From Arthrobacter sp. ov118 (GTDB taxonomy: Bacteria > Actinomycetota > Actinomycetes > Actinomycetales > Micrococcaceae): a DNA stretch of 64,000 bases. A program made the translations under genes and the position numbers. Below, in pieces: positions 1 through 8,333 of the stretch. The stretch lies in assembly GCF_900116495.1 (NCBI RefSeq), contig NZ_FPAY01000005.1:124001-188000 (forward strand), written 5' to 3'. Every line of letters begins with the position of its first letter. The stretch's first letter is position 1. The notes beneath the pieces were generated by a model that saw only the letters and a program-made list of their open reading frames with translations, did not search any database and was not told the DNA's origin.

Positions 1-438
1 ACGGCGGCATCAGTCTGGGCGATCGATGCCGCATCCCGCCATTTATACAAAAGGGGCTCGCTGACGGGCGTTAAGACCATCCATTTCGCCCGCTGGATTT
101 TCCTGGACGAGCACCGGCGGATGGCCTTCCTCAGCGTCTATGACGGCAGTCTGGAGAGCTACATGGACGACTTCATAGACAAGGTCGCGTTCGGCCTGAA
201 CGCAGTCTTCAGCAATGGCGTGGGCTACCCGAGGACCCGCTTCCTCGTGCTTGACGGCGCACGGGACGAGCAGTCCTTCAAGAACTACCTGCGCCGCCAC
301 CAGGAAGCCGTTCCCTTGGCATATTCCGCGTATCCGCAGCTCACTGCGGCCAATATTGAGAACAATGCACGGATCCGCGAGGGGCTGACCCGTGAACTCA
401 ATGACGAGGAGGCACGGCTGTGGCTAGCCCGCCTGTGA
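1..438 (+). CDS. Conserved hypothetical protein of DyP-peroxidase operons (5' end missing)
   Basis: The frame is open from the left edge of the window to the stop at 436-438, so only the last 145 residues are visible and the start lies outside. The visible part has a TIHFARW motif (about visible residues 26-32), then a YDGSLESYMDDFIDKVAFGL segment and a GVGYPRTR segment. I know this pattern from a conserved protein of unknown biochemical role that sits next to DyP-type peroxidases. Its end overlaps the GTG start of the peroxidase by 19 bp, which indicates translational coupling. No signal peptide or membrane segment is visible in the part available. Function is unknown; the peroxidase link comes from context. 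Confidence 0.8.
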   Translation, partial: TAASVWAIDAASRHLYKRGSLTGVKTIHFARWIFLDEHRRMAFLSVYDGSLESYMDDFIDKVAFGLNAVFSNGVGYPRTRFLVLDGARDEQSFKNYLRRHQEAVPLAYSAYPQLTAANIENNARIREGLTRELNDEEARLWLARL

Positions 439-1847
439 ACCCGTCACCCCCGCCGGATCTGTCCGACCTGCAGGGCCTGCTGCGGTCGGGCTTCACCTCA
501 TTGCCGTACGCCTCGTTTTGCCTATACACGGTGGAAAGCGACAGCCTGGGGCGTGCTTTCCTGGCGGTCATGCGCCCGTTGGTCACCTCGGCAGCGGACC
601 GTGACGCCCCGGTTGTGACCCAGGTGGCGGTGACGGCTTCCGGTCTGCGGGCGCTGAAGGTTCCGGACGACGTCGTCGCGGCATTCTCTCTGGAGTTCAC
701 CGAAGGGATGACGGTTGCCGCTCGAAGCGCCTTTCTCGGGGATACCGGCGAGCAGGGCCCCGCCAACTGGGCTTGGGGCGGCCCGGGCAGCGCACGAATC
801 GACGTGCTCATGATGACCTACGCGGCTTCTCCGGGCCTGCTGGAGACAGCCTGCGGGGAACTGGCTGTCCTAGCCGCAGCCCATCAACTCTCGGTGGCGG
901 CAGTGTTGGAAACCAGCCGTTGGTCGACTGAGGAACCGTTTGGGTTTCATGACGGGATTTCTCAGCCGCGGCTGGAAGAATTTGCCTCCGCCAGGCCAGG
1001 CGCTATGCAGAGCCCTTTTGCCGCGCCGCGGGCTGTCGCCCTTGGTGAGTTCGTGCTCGGGTATCCCAATGAGTATGGACGGCTGACCGAGCGTCCCGTG
1101 GTGCCGCAGTCCTCTGACCCGGACCGGCTTTTGCCGGACGATCCTTCGGGGTCGGGAGGGGCCGACCTTGGCCGTAACGGCAGCTACTTGGTCCTGCGGA
1201 CGCTCCGCCAGAGCGTCGACGAGTTCTGGACTTACGCCAGGCAGGCCGCGGGCGGGGACCCCGAGGCCGCGACCGCCCTGGCTGCAAAGATGATAGGGCG
1301 ATGGCCAAGCGGGGCACCTCTCACGCTTAGTCCCGACCACGACAGGCCCGAGCTGGGACAAGCCAACGATTTCGGCTACCACGCCAACGATCAGTTGGGC
1401 CTGGCCTGCCCCATCGGCGCCCATGTCCGGCGGGCCAATCCGCGCGACTCCCTGGACCCTCGCCCGGGCTCTGCGAAGTCCCTGGCAGTGACCGATCGGC
1501 ACCGCCTGCTCCGGCGGGGCCGCAACTACGGACCCATGGGCGAAGGCGCCACGCCCGGAAGTGAACGCGGGCTGCAATTCGTTGCCCTAAACGCCAATCT
1601 CTCCCGGCAGTTTGAGTTTGTCCAGCACAGCTGGCTGAACAGTGCAAAGTTCGCCGGGCTGTACGAGGACGTCGATCCTGTGGCCGGGATGCGCGGCCCC
1701 GGCGCAACGACATTCACGGTCCCCGGCATGCCGTTGCGCACCCGCTACCGGGACGTGCCCTCTTTTGTCACGACCAGAGGCGGGGCATACTTTTTCCTCC
1801 CCGGCATCCGGGCACTGCAATATCTTGCTCGAGGTGACGGCGGATGA
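420..1847 (+). CDS. DyP-type haem peroxidase
   Basis: A 475-residue protein with the DyP hallmark GFHDGISQP, whose catalytic Asp is about residue 178, and the proximal haem His in CPIGAHVRR at about residue 335. Downstream RGRNYGP and GLQFVALNANLSRQFEF segments match the C-terminal DyP core. DyP enzymes use H2O2 to oxidise dyes, lignin-like phenolics or Mn(II). The length fits the longer class of DyPs. There is no Tat signal peptide and no encapsulin-targeting tail, so it is probably cytoplasmic. The GTG start at 420 lies inside the upstream gene, and the stop overlaps the next gene (ATGA at 1844), so the genes form one operon with the catalase-like and animal-type peroxidases. Confidence 0.92.
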   Translation: MASPPVNPSPPPDLSDLQGLLRSGFTSLPYASFCLYTVESDSLGRAFLAVMRPLVTSAADRDAPVVTQVAVTASGLRALKVPDDVVAAFSLEFTEGMTVAARSAFLGDTGEQGPANWAWGGPGSARIDVLMMTYAASPGLLETACGELAVLAAAHQLSVAAVLETSRWSTEEPFGFHDGISQPRLEEFASARPGAMQSPFAAPRAVALGEFVLGYPNEYGRLTERPVVPQSSDPDRLLPDDPSGSGGADLGRNGSYLVLRTLRQSVDEFWTYARQAAGGDPEAATALAAKMIGRWPSGAPLTLSPDHDRPELGQANDFGYHANDQLGLACPIGAHVRRANPRDSLDPRPGSAKSLAVTDRHRLLRRGRNYGPMGEGATPGSERGLQFVALNANLSRQFEFVQHSWLNSAKFAGLYEDVDPVAGMRGPGATTFTVPGMPLRTRYRDVPSFVTTRGGAYFFLPGIRALQYLARGDGG

Positions 1848-3064
1848 GCACGGAAAGAGTCGTCAACGACGCGCTGACCAGGTTGCTGTGGCTGGAGCGC
1901 CGGATTGATCCCCTTGTCCGGCCGGCGATCGACAAACTCGTGCGGCCGCCGCTTCAGGCCGCGGTGCAGTGGCTGGGCCGGCGGCGTCTGCCGGATCCCG
2001 GCCCGGGCCTGGCCCGGGAGCGCCGGCTGGCCGGCGAGGAGCAGATCGTCGGCGAGATCGTCGCATCCATGGAGAAGTTCGTCCGCCGCGAGTACGGGCC
2101 GGGTCAGGCGCAGCGGGCCGGGAACACCAAAACCTACGGGGTGGTACGCGGCGAGTTCGAGGTACTGGACGGCATTCCCGGGAATTTGAATCATGGTCTC
2201 TTTGCCCGGCCAGGGAACTACCTGGCCTGGGTGCGCCTGGCCGGCCCAGGCCCGCTGGCCCCTGCCGACCTTCGCGACAACGCCATCATGAGCATCGGTG
2301 TCAAGGTCATGGGTGTTCCCGGCACCAAACTCTCCGAAGATGAAAAGCACACACAGGACTTCCTGGGCATCAGCGCCCCTACGTTCACCACCCCGGACGT
2401 GCGGGAGAACCTGCAGCTGCAGCGCGAGGTGTGGAACCGGACGCCGCTGCTGTACTTCATCCGGCCGGGCAGTTCGCACTGGTGCGACCTGGTCATGCAG
2501 GGGCTCTATGCCAAAACAGCAGCGAGCCCATTACAGGTGACCTACTACAGCTGTGTCCCGTACCTACTGGGCGCCGGGCAAGCGATGCAGTTCCGGTTCG
2601 CCGTCAGGCCTTTTCCGTTCCGACGTGTGCCGTTTCGACCGGGACCGGACTACCTTCGTGAAGCCCTTGTGCGCACTCTGGCCGAACGCGAAGTTCTCTT
2701 CGACATGCTGGTGCAGGTCCAGACCGACCCACATCGGATGCCCATCGAACACGCCGGCATCATATGGCCCGCGCGGCTTTCCCCTCCCGTTCGGGTGGCG
2801 GTGCTGCGCCTCCCCCAGCAGCAATGCGATTCCCCCGCCCAGCGCGCCTTCGCGGACAACCTTTCCTTCAACCCTTGGCATGCGCTTCCCGAACACCGTC
2901 CACTCGGAAACCAGAACCGAGCCCGCCTCGCCATTTACACCACCCTGTCCCGCGTACGCCAGCAAATGAACAGTGCCGCCCACTTCGAACCCACCGGCCG
3001 AGAGGAGTTTCCTGATGAAAAGTCCCAAGAACGGTTCGCCTGTCCCGTCGAAGGCAGGCCCTGA
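1844..3064 (+). CDS. Catalase-superfamily protein (catalase-related haem protein)
   Basis: A 406-residue protein of the catalase-like fold. Visible family features are the GVVRGEFEV strand, a GVKVMGVPG segment, HTQDFLGISAPTF, and the C-terminal NLSFNPWHALPEHRPLGNQNRARL block typical of 'catalase family' proteins. It is shorter than true monofunctional catalases and lacks an obvious catalase N-terminal arm, so it may be a peroxidase or peroxygenase rather than a classic catalase. In related fusion proteins this fold acts on lipid hydroperoxides (allene oxide synthase type). It overlaps the upstream DyP gene by 4 bp and the following haem peroxidase gene by about 50 bp, so the three enzymes are probably produced together. 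No signal peptide is seen. Confidence 0.82.
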   Translation: MSTERVVNDALTRLLWLERRIDPLVRPAIDKLVRPPLQAAVQWLGRRRLPDPGPGLARERRLAGEEQIVGEIVASMEKFVRREYGPGQAQRAGNTKTYGVVRGEFEVLDGIPGNLNHGLFARPGNYLAWVRLAGPGPLAPADLRDNAIMSIGVKVMGVPGTKLSEDEKHTQDFLGISAPTFTTPDVRENLQLQREVWNRTPLLYFIRPGSSHWCDLVMQGLYAKTAASPLQVTYYSCVPYLLGAGQAMQFRFAVRPFPFRRVPFRPGPDYLREALVRTLAEREVLFDMLVQVQTDPHRMPIEHAGIIWPARLSPPVRVAVLRLPQQQCDSPAQRAFADNLSFNPWHALPEHRPLGNQNRARLAIYTTLSRVRQQMNSAAHFEPTGREEFPDEKSQERFACPVEGRP

Positions 3065-4916
3065 CGCAGCGGGCGCACCAGCGGGAGGGCCGGGGACCCC
3101 CGGACCATCTGCCAGCCCCTACCGGAATACCCCTGCGTGGCGGCTGTTCGACGCGCTCGCGCTGAGGCTGGACCGTCGGCGCGGCTGGTACCGGCTGCCC
3201 AAGCCGCTGGGCCTGCTCACCCTGGCCGGGATCCGCAACACCCTGCGGCGGGGCAACCTGTTCGACACAACAAGCCAACCGCAGGAAAACCCATCGCAGC
3301 CGCTTCCCTACTCGCCGTCGGTGCTTGCCGAACGCACGGCGGACGGCAGCTGGAACGACCTCGACAACCCAGCCATGGGCATGGCGAACACCCGGTTCGG
3401 CCGCAATGTCCCGATCGATAGCAGCCGCCCGGAGCCTGCCGACCGGATGCTGGAACCGAACCCCCGCGAAGTCAGCCGGCGGCTGATGACCCGGGACCGG
3501 ATCATCCCCGCGACGGCCGGCAACGCGCTGATCGCGGCCTGGCTGCAGTTCATGATCCGTGACTGGTTCAACCACGGCAGAGGCTCAAGCGAGAACCCGT
3601 GGATCCTGCCCATCGAGCCCGGCGACGATTGGCCAGCGCCGCAGCTGGCCGTGCCCCGCACGCCTGCCGATCCCACGGCTCCGAAAGACTCCCCCCAACC
3701 GCCCACCTACCTGAACGTGATGTCCCACTGGTGGGACGGCTCGCAGATCTACGGCACCAGCCAGGCCGAGCAGGACTTCCTCAGGACCCGAGACGGCGGA
3801 AAACTGCGAATCGAGCACGGCCTCCAGCCCCTTCCGGACGATCCGGCCGCCAATCCGACCCTGAAGCCCGGCTTCTGGCTGGGCCTGGGCATGATGCAGA
3901 CCCTCTTCGCCCTCGAGCACAATGCCATCTGCGAACGACTCGCCGACGCGTATCCCAGATGGAACGACGAACAGCTGTTCCAGCGCGCCCGGCTCACCAC
4001 CGCGGCGCTGCTCGCAAAGATCCATACCGTCGAATGGACACCAGCCGTCGTCGCCCATCCAACCTCGGTGACGGCCCTGCACGCCAATTGGTACGGCCTT
4101 GCCGGCCGCCGCCTGCACGATGTCTTCGGGCGGCTCAGTCCAGACGAGATTGTCAGCGGAATTCCGGGATCGATGACGCAGAACTACGGAGTGCCCTATG
4201 CATTGACGGAGGAATTCGTTGCGGTCTACCGGATGCACCCGCTGCTCCCGGACACCTTCGACTTCAGGACCGTGGCCGGCGATACCCCGACGCTAGGGAT
4301 AACCGAATTCGACCAGCTGACCGGACCCGCCGCCGTCGACCTTCTCTGGGAGTCCAGGCTGGATGATCTGCTCTACACCTTCGGGACGATGAACCCCGGC
4401 CTTGTCACCCTGCACAACTATCCCAAGCACCTGCAGACGTTTCGCCGTCCCGACGGCCAACTCATGGACCTGGCCGCAACCGACATCCTCCGGAGCCGCG
4501 AGCTCGGCGTCCCCCGCTACACCGAATTCCGGCGACTGCTCCACCTTCCGGTCCCCCGTAGCTTCGAGGAACTCACCGACAACCCCGACTGGGCTCGTGA
4601 ACTCAGCGACCTCTACCGCGGCGATATCGACCGGGTGGACCTGCTCCCCGGCATGTTCGCCGAAACGCGCCCCGAGGGATTTGCCTTCAGCGACACCGCA
4701 TTCCGGATCTTCATTTTGATGGCTTCGCGGCGGCTGAACAGCGACCGCTTCTTCACGCGCGACTTCACCCCTGCCGTCTACACGCCCGAAGGGATGCGCT
4801 GGATCGATGAAAACACCATGGTCACTGTCCTGCTGCGCCACTGCCCGGAACTGGCGCCCGCGCTCCGGGCAACAAGAAACGCCTTCACCCCGTGGCTGCG
4901 GACCAACCGCCAATAG
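3015..4916 (+). CDS. Animal-type haem peroxidase (cyclooxygenase/LDS-like family)
   Basis: A 633-residue protein of the An_peroxidase superfamily. The family signatures appear in order: MSHWWDGSQIYG (about residue 235), LFALEHNAIC (about 298-307), KIHTVEWTPAVV (about 336-347), and the proximal haem ligand in AVYRMHPLLPD at His408. I chose the ATG at 3015 because AGAGGAG lies 7 bp upstream; an earlier in-frame ATG at 2973 has no ribosome site. Bacterial members are peroxidases or fatty-acid dioxygenases. The gene overlaps the catalase-like gene, so the pair resembles the peroxidase plus catalase-fold partnership of oxylipin synthesis; that role is only inferred. No secretion signal is visible. 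Confidence 0.88.
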   Translation: MKSPKNGSPVPSKAGPDAAGAPAGGPGTPGPSASPYRNTPAWRLFDALALRLDRRRGWYRLPKPLGLLTLAGIRNTLRRGNLFDTTSQPQENPSQPLPYSPSVLAERTADGSWNDLDNPAMGMANTRFGRNVPIDSSRPEPADRMLEPNPREVSRRLMTRDRIIPATAGNALIAAWLQFMIRDWFNHGRGSSENPWILPIEPGDDWPAPQLAVPRTPADPTAPKDSPQPPTYLNVMSHWWDGSQIYGTSQAEQDFLRTRDGGKLRIEHGLQPLPDDPAANPTLKPGFWLGLGMMQTLFALEHNAICERLADAYPRWNDEQLFQRARLTTAALLAKIHTVEWTPAVVAHPTSVTALHANWYGLAGRRLHDVFGRLSPDEIVSGIPGSMTQNYGVPYALTEEFVAVYRMHPLLPDTFDFRTVAGDTPTLGITEFDQLTGPAAVDLLWESRLDDLLYTFGTMNPGLVTLHNYPKHLQTFRRPDGQLMDLAATDILRSRELGVPRYTEFRRLLHLPVPRSFEELTDNPDWARELSDLYRGDIDRVDLLPGMFAETRPEGFAFSDTAFRIFILMASRRLNSDRFFTRDFTPAVYTPEGMRWIDENTMVTVLLRHCPELAPALRATRNAFTPWLRTNRQ

Positions 4917-4926
4917 CAGCCCGCTG

Positions 4927-5148
4927 ATGATCTCCCTGACCCCGTCGTCTGCCGCGCGGCTCATCCTCGCCGTGCACTTCCTGCTCGGGACGCTCAGCTT
5001 GTTGTTTCCGCGGCTGGCCACCCGGCTTATGCTGCTAGACCGCGTCCGGTCTCCTGGGTGCGTGTCTCGGTGCCGCAGCGGCCGGCCGTGGCCCTCTCGC
5101 AGCCAAAAATTCAACTGGGTCATCGCACGCGCTGTAACGGCAGAGTAA
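4927..5148 (+). pseudogene. Remnant of a small membrane protein
   Basis: The frame starts at ATG 4927, ten bases after the haem peroxidase stop. It encodes a plausible N-terminal transmembrane helix (SAARLILAVHFLLGTLSLLF) followed by RLATRLMLLD, then low-quality Arg/Ser-rich sequence that does not look like protein. The stop codon falls inside the second half of the regulatory repeat at 5134-5150. This suggests the 5' end of a membrane-protein gene cut off by deletion or frameshift. It could also be a genuine 73-residue peptide; I see nothing that decides it. Confidence 0.35.
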
Positions 5149-5166
5149 CGCCGGGAATCCTAGCCT
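5134..5166 (+). promoter_or_regulatory. RTAACG direct-repeat promoter element, site 1 (metzincin operon)
   Basis: GTAACG at 5134-5139 and GTAACG at 5145-5150 are direct repeats with 11-bp periodicity (5-bp spacer gcaga). Ten bases later comes TAGCCT (5161-5166), a TANNNT-type -10. There is no TTGACA-like -35; the repeats occupy that place, as expected for an activator-dependent promoter. The metzincin start codon is 143 bp downstream of the -10. This is one of seven such elements in 5-21 kb. Confidence 0.7.
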
Positions 5167-5309
5167 TTTTCGTAGCGTCGGCCCGCACGGCGGGCCATTT
5201 GGTCGAAGGCCGTGTTGACAGGAAATCGATGATCGGGCCGCGGAAGCTAAGCCTGACGAGCTTCTCTCACGCGACACGAGTTCAGGAAAAAGATAGCGGA
5301 GGAAACCTG

Positions 5310-6272
5310 ATGACAAGCAACCCAAGCCAGCTCCAGGATGCATTACTTGAGATTTCCCGCATAACCGCGCGGTTCACTCACAGCGATGAGCACCCGGACG
5401 GTGCCCAGTCCGGTGACGGTGCGGTGGACGTGAATGCCGGCTGCCGGATCATGCCACTGCCGGATCGGTTATGGGAGAAGGCGGCCAAGGCGGCAATGCG
5501 GATAAATCCGGTGAATGCCCCGTTGCAGGAGTTGCGCTTCGGCGACACACCGGTCCTCGAACCAATGCGGCTCACGCTCTTCGTCAGCAAATACTGGGGT
5601 CCTCAGCCCAAGCAGTTATCGGTGAGCTTCATGGAGAGCACACCGTCAGATCTGCGAAGTCGCATCGTCAGCCATCTCAACGCCTGGACGAACACCGCAG
5701 GCGCAGGCATCTCGTTCGCCGAAACCGCCGGGACCGGTGACGTGCGTATTTCCCGGGGCTCCGGAGGGTATTACTCCTATCTCGGAACCGACATCAAGTT
5801 CATCCCGTCCAACAGGCAGACCATGAACCTTCAGGGTTTCACCATGAGCACCCCGGAAAGCGAATACAAGAGGGTGATCCGCCACGAGGCCGGACATACG
5901 CTTGGGTTCCCGCACGAGCATATGCGCAAGGCCCTGGTGGACCGCATCGATCCTGCTAAGGCCTACACTTATTTCCTCAGGACCCAAGGCTGGGACCAGG
6001 AGATGGTTGACCAGCAGGTACTGGCCCCGTTGGGAGGCAACTCCATCATCGGCACAGAGCCGGACCAAGACTCCATCATGTGCTACCAGCTGCCCGGCGA
6101 GATCACCTTTGACGGCCAACCGATCCGCGGTGGGCTGGACATCAACGCCACGGACTCCGCTTTCGCCGCATTGATTTACCCCAAGGTCCTTCGCTCGACG
6201 ATGGACAACGGCCAGGCGAATGCGGCGTCCAGTCGGATTGACTGGGATCCTTCGGAGGACGTGAACGTCTGA
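5310..6272 (+). CDS. Metzincin-type zinc metalloprotease without signal peptide
   Basis: A 320-residue protein starting at ATG 5310, with GGAGGA 7 bp upstream. The zinc site HEAGHTLGFPHEH spans residues 192-204 (ligands His192, His196, His202; catalytic Glu193), and the Met-turn SIMCYQLPG is at about Met257. This spacing is diagnostic of metzincins; the HExxHxxGFxHE form is closest to astacin/matrixin-like bacterial proteases. The N-terminus (MTSNPSQLQD...) is hydrophilic with no signal peptide or membrane helix, and there is no obvious cysteine-switch propeptide. It is the first gene after regulatory site 1 and is followed after 54 bp by a small gene in the same direction. The substrate is unknown. 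Confidence 0.85.
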   Translation: MTSNPSQLQDALLEISRITARFTHSDEHPDGAQSGDGAVDVNAGCRIMPLPDRLWEKAAKAAMRINPVNAPLQELRFGDTPVLEPMRLTLFVSKYWGPQPKQLSVSFMESTPSDLRSRIVSHLNAWTNTAGAGISFAETAGTGDVRISRGSGGYYSYLGTDIKFIPSNRQTMNLQGFTMSTPESEYKRVIRHEAGHTLGFPHEHMRKALVDRIDPAKAYTYFLRTQGWDQEMVDQQVLAPLGGNSIIGTEPDQDSIMCYQLPGEITFDGQPIRGGLDINATDSAFAALIYPKVLRSTMDNGQANAASSRIDWDPSEDVNV

Positions 6273-6326
6273 CATGACCGACTCGCCGGCGGAAAGTGGC
6301 ATGTCCTCCAGAGACGAGTCCACGAA

Positions 6327-6632
6327 GTGAGCCGGCTCATCAGTATCCAGCCCAGTCAGCAGGACCTGCCCGCGGAACTGGTGGTGGCGGTCGGTGACGT
6401 GCTCCAGTTTGCAGCCACGGGCGGCCACCTTCGGACCGGCACTGCCATCGAACTCATCGGAATACTGAACGACAGCGTGCTTGGGACAAATGGCCAGGTG
6501 CTCAGCCCGCTCGGAGCCCCTGGCGCGGTCCTCTTCCGCGCCGTCGAGCCGGGGCCGGCAGTCCTCGACGTCGTGACCGGCGACCCATGGCAGTCCCCTG
6601 TCACCCTCACGGTGAATGTCCGTGTGGAGTAA
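6327..6632 (+). CDS. Small hypothetical protein in the metzincin operon
   Basis: A 101-residue protein with a GTG start at 6327, 54 bp behind the metzincin gene and before a strong hairpin at 6668. The sequence is Val/Leu/Gly-rich with alternating hydrophobic residues and ends in a strand-like PVTLTVNVRVE, suggesting an all-beta fold resembling an Ig-like or cupredoxin-like module. No cysteines, signal peptide or membrane segment are seen. The ribosome site is weak. I do not recognise a family. Its place suggests an inhibitor, chaperone or accessory partner of the protease, which is inference only. Confidence 0.6.
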   Translation: MSRLISIQPSQQDLPAELVVAVGDVLQFAATGGHLRTGTAIELIGILNDSVLGTNGQVLSPLGAPGAVLFRAVEPGPAVLDVVTGDPWQSPVTLTVNVRVE

Positions 6633-6667
6633 CTACCCGGCCCTGGCCAACCTACTCAAGTAGAGCA

Positions 6668-6693
6668 AAGACCCCCTCTCGCGAGGGGGTCTT
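6668..6693 (+). terminator. Hairpin terminator after the metzincin operon
   Basis: AAGACCCCCTC (6668-6678) pairs perfectly with GAGGGGGTCTT (6683-6693) around a TCGC loop, giving an 11-bp stem. It ends the plus-strand operon. The same hairpin also lies where the terminator of the adjoining minus-strand tRNA relic would be. Confidence 0.7.
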
Positions 6694-6710
6694 GTTCGTT
6701 TCGGAATCAC

Positions 6711-6734
6711 TGTGGCCGAGGTGGGATTCGAACC
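6711..6734 (-). repeat. tRNA 3'-end relic (possible attachment-site copy 1)
   Basis: Read on the minus strand, this 24-bp block is a T-arm plus 3' acceptor strand (GGTTCGAATCCCACC then TCGGCCACA) followed by the 6668-6693 hairpin as terminator. No 5' half able to form an acceptor stem is found upstream, so it is not a functional tRNA. A 22/24 identical copy in the same orientation, also next to a CCCCCTC/GAGGGGG hairpin, lies at 51746-51769. Confidence 0.6.
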
Positions 6735-6806
6735 GTACGCTCACGCCGGGAGTTTTCCACGATCCATGCAAGATTCCGGTGTTCCTCAGCTGGAGGCTGT
6801 CAGCGA

Positions 6807-6838
6807 GTAACGCTGTGATAACGGCGGCAGGAGAGACT
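6807..6838 (+). promoter_or_regulatory. RTAACG direct-repeat promoter element, site 2 (DUF2278 gene)
   Basis: GTAACG at 6807-6812 and ATAACG at 6818-6823 are spaced by exactly 11 bp. After 9 bp comes GAGACT (6833-6838) in the -10 position. The element lies about 190 bp upstream of the ATG at 7030. Spacing and orientation match the other sites; one half-site differs by G to A. Confidence 0.62.
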
Positions 6839-7029
6839 GAGGGTGGGCTGGAGATCCGGAGTCGGCCAGTCCAAGTGGGCCAGGAGCGGAGTCGAGCAGT
6901 CGCGCCGCGTCGAGCAACGGTGCTCAGACAAAAAGTAAAAGTGGCGATGAGAGAAATGCCAAGACTTTCAAGTCGTGGACTGGGCGGGCACTCCCGTTCT
7001 ATTGCGCATGTCCTGATATGGAGGAACAC

Positions 7030-8037
7030 ATGCCTCTGAAAGAATACGGCGTCCTCGCAGCCCGGGCCGTGGACCGCCGCCGGGAAGGTGCCGCGGACAC
7101 GCCCCACTACCAGATCCATCTGCAGGACGGCGGCGGCAGGAACTTCCGGGCGGCGGTCAACGTCGAGTCGCAGCAGTCGCCCTCCGAACTGCTGTACCTT
7201 GCGGATGACAACTTCCGGCATCCGGTCTTGGACCTGTTGGCCGGCGCCGGAACCGGCTGGACGCCATTGCCGTCCGGGCCGGGCCGGGCCAATCTTGACT
7301 TTATCCGCGGCAACCTGTTCGATCCGGCGGCCATGCGGCTGCTGCCTCCAGACGCTGCGGGTCCGGACAATGACCTGGCGGACCTGCTGGACCACTACGT
7401 GCTGCGGGCCATCGCCGACCCCGAGGCCGGGCTATACGTTTTCGGTGAGCGCTGGGGTCCCGAGCAGGCAAAAAAGGACAAGATTTTCGGGTTCTCTCCG
7501 GGCAACGGGGTGCACGATGTCCATATGAACCAGGGCAACAGCACAGCCTTTCGCCGAGACGACGGCGTATGGCAGGACGGCGGCGTGCTGCTGCACTTTC
7601 CCGGCGAGGACCGCTGGGTCGCGATCTTCCTGGCCTTCCAGAGCCAGGCCTGGCACACCGACAACGCCACGGGGCACAGCATCGAAGGTGCCCAGCCGCG
7701 CCCCGAACCGGGAGAGCTCCAGTTGCTGATCCTGGCCGCGTTGGTCAACCCGCCTGGCCCGGCGCCCGAGGCGGAGTGCGTGCTCCTGCTCAATGCTTCC
7801 CCGGAGACGGCAGATCTGACCGGCTGGCGCATTGCGGACCGGCTGAAAAACAGCTGCCCGGTTCCGGCCGGCCCGCTGACGGCCGGCGCGGTCCTCCAGG
7901 TGCCGGTCGCCGACGGTGTGCAGCTTGGCAACAGCGGTGGCGTGATCACGCTGCTGGATCCGCAGGGGTTGAAGGTCCACGGAGTGTCCTACACGGCTGA
8001 TCAAGCCAGCCGGGAGGGCTGGACCTTGACCTTCTGA
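7030..8037 (+). CDS. DUF2278 (YukJ-like) protein with C-terminal lamin-tail domain
   Basis: A 335-residue protein starting at ATG 7030, with GGAGG 6 bp upstream inside an earlier in-frame ATG at 7018. Residues 1 to about 215 match DUF2278: KEYGVLAARAVD at the start, TPHYQIHLQDGGG, LYVFGERWG, and the highly typical GVHDVHMNQGN. From about residue 235 a lamin-tail-like beta domain follows (ECVLLLNASPETADLTGWRIAD). The biochemical role of DUF2278 is unknown to me; the conserved HDVHMNQG block suggests a metal or nucleophile site. There is no signal peptide. The gene is preceded by regulatory site 2 and is monocistronic. Confidence 0.85.
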   Translation: MPLKEYGVLAARAVDRRREGAADTPHYQIHLQDGGGRNFRAAVNVESQQSPSELLYLADDNFRHPVLDLLAGAGTGWTPLPSGPGRANLDFIRGNLFDPAAMRLLPPDAAGPDNDLADLLDHYVLRAIADPEAGLYVFGERWGPEQAKKDKIFGFSPGNGVHDVHMNQGNSTAFRRDDGVWQDGGVLLHFPGEDRWVAIFLAFQSQAWHTDNATGHSIEGAQPRPEPGELQLLILAALVNPPGPAPEAECVLLLNASPETADLTGWRIADRLKNSCPVPAGPLTAGAVLQVPVADGVQLGNSGGVITLLDPQGLKVHGVSYTADQASREGWTLTF

Positions 8038-8126
8038 CCCATCGGCGTTCCCGCCGGCGGGGGTGGGCGGCCAGTTGGGTATCCGGAACTGCTCCCGGCG
8101 CCGGCGTGTGCCTGGCCCTGCAAACG

Positions 8127-8158
8127 AGGCTAGGCCTCCCCCGTTACACGGGCGTTAT
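8127..8158 (-). promoter_or_regulatory. RTAACG direct-repeat element, site 3 (minus orientation, no obvious target gene)
   Basis: On the minus strand ATAACG (8158-8153) and GTAACG (8147-8142) are 11 bp apart. After 9 bp comes TAGCCT (8132-8127), the same -10-like hexamer as site 1. The element points left into the 3' end of the plus-strand DUF2278 gene, so it would make an antisense transcript, or it may be left over from a lost gene. Site 4 lies about 80 bp to the right in the opposite orientation. Confidence 0.5.
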
Positions 8159-8233
8159 TGGCCCGCGTCCAAAGGCCCCCCAGGCTGTACAGGATCCCAA
8201 GCACTTCGCACTGTTCGTGTTTTCCAAGGGCCA

Positions 8234-8265
8234 GTAACGCGCCTGTAACGGCGCACTGGCATCGT
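8234..8265 (+). promoter_or_regulatory. RTAACG direct-repeat promoter element, site 4 (thermolysin-like protease operon)
   Basis: GTAACG at 8234-8239 and GTAACG at 8245-8250 are 11 bp apart. CATCGT follows after 9 bp (8260-8265) as a weak -10. The start codon of the protease gene is about 70 bp further on. Confidence 0.68.
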
Positions 8266-8333
8266 CGATGGTGTGCGCGAATCTCTCAGATCAGCAGAAC
8301 ACGCGTAGCTGCATCGGCCCAAGGTGATCAGTG

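Noticed and set aside
6711..6800. Complete tRNA gene on the minus strand
   Set aside because: Only the T arm and 3' acceptor strand are present; no 5' strand or anticodon arm can be folded.
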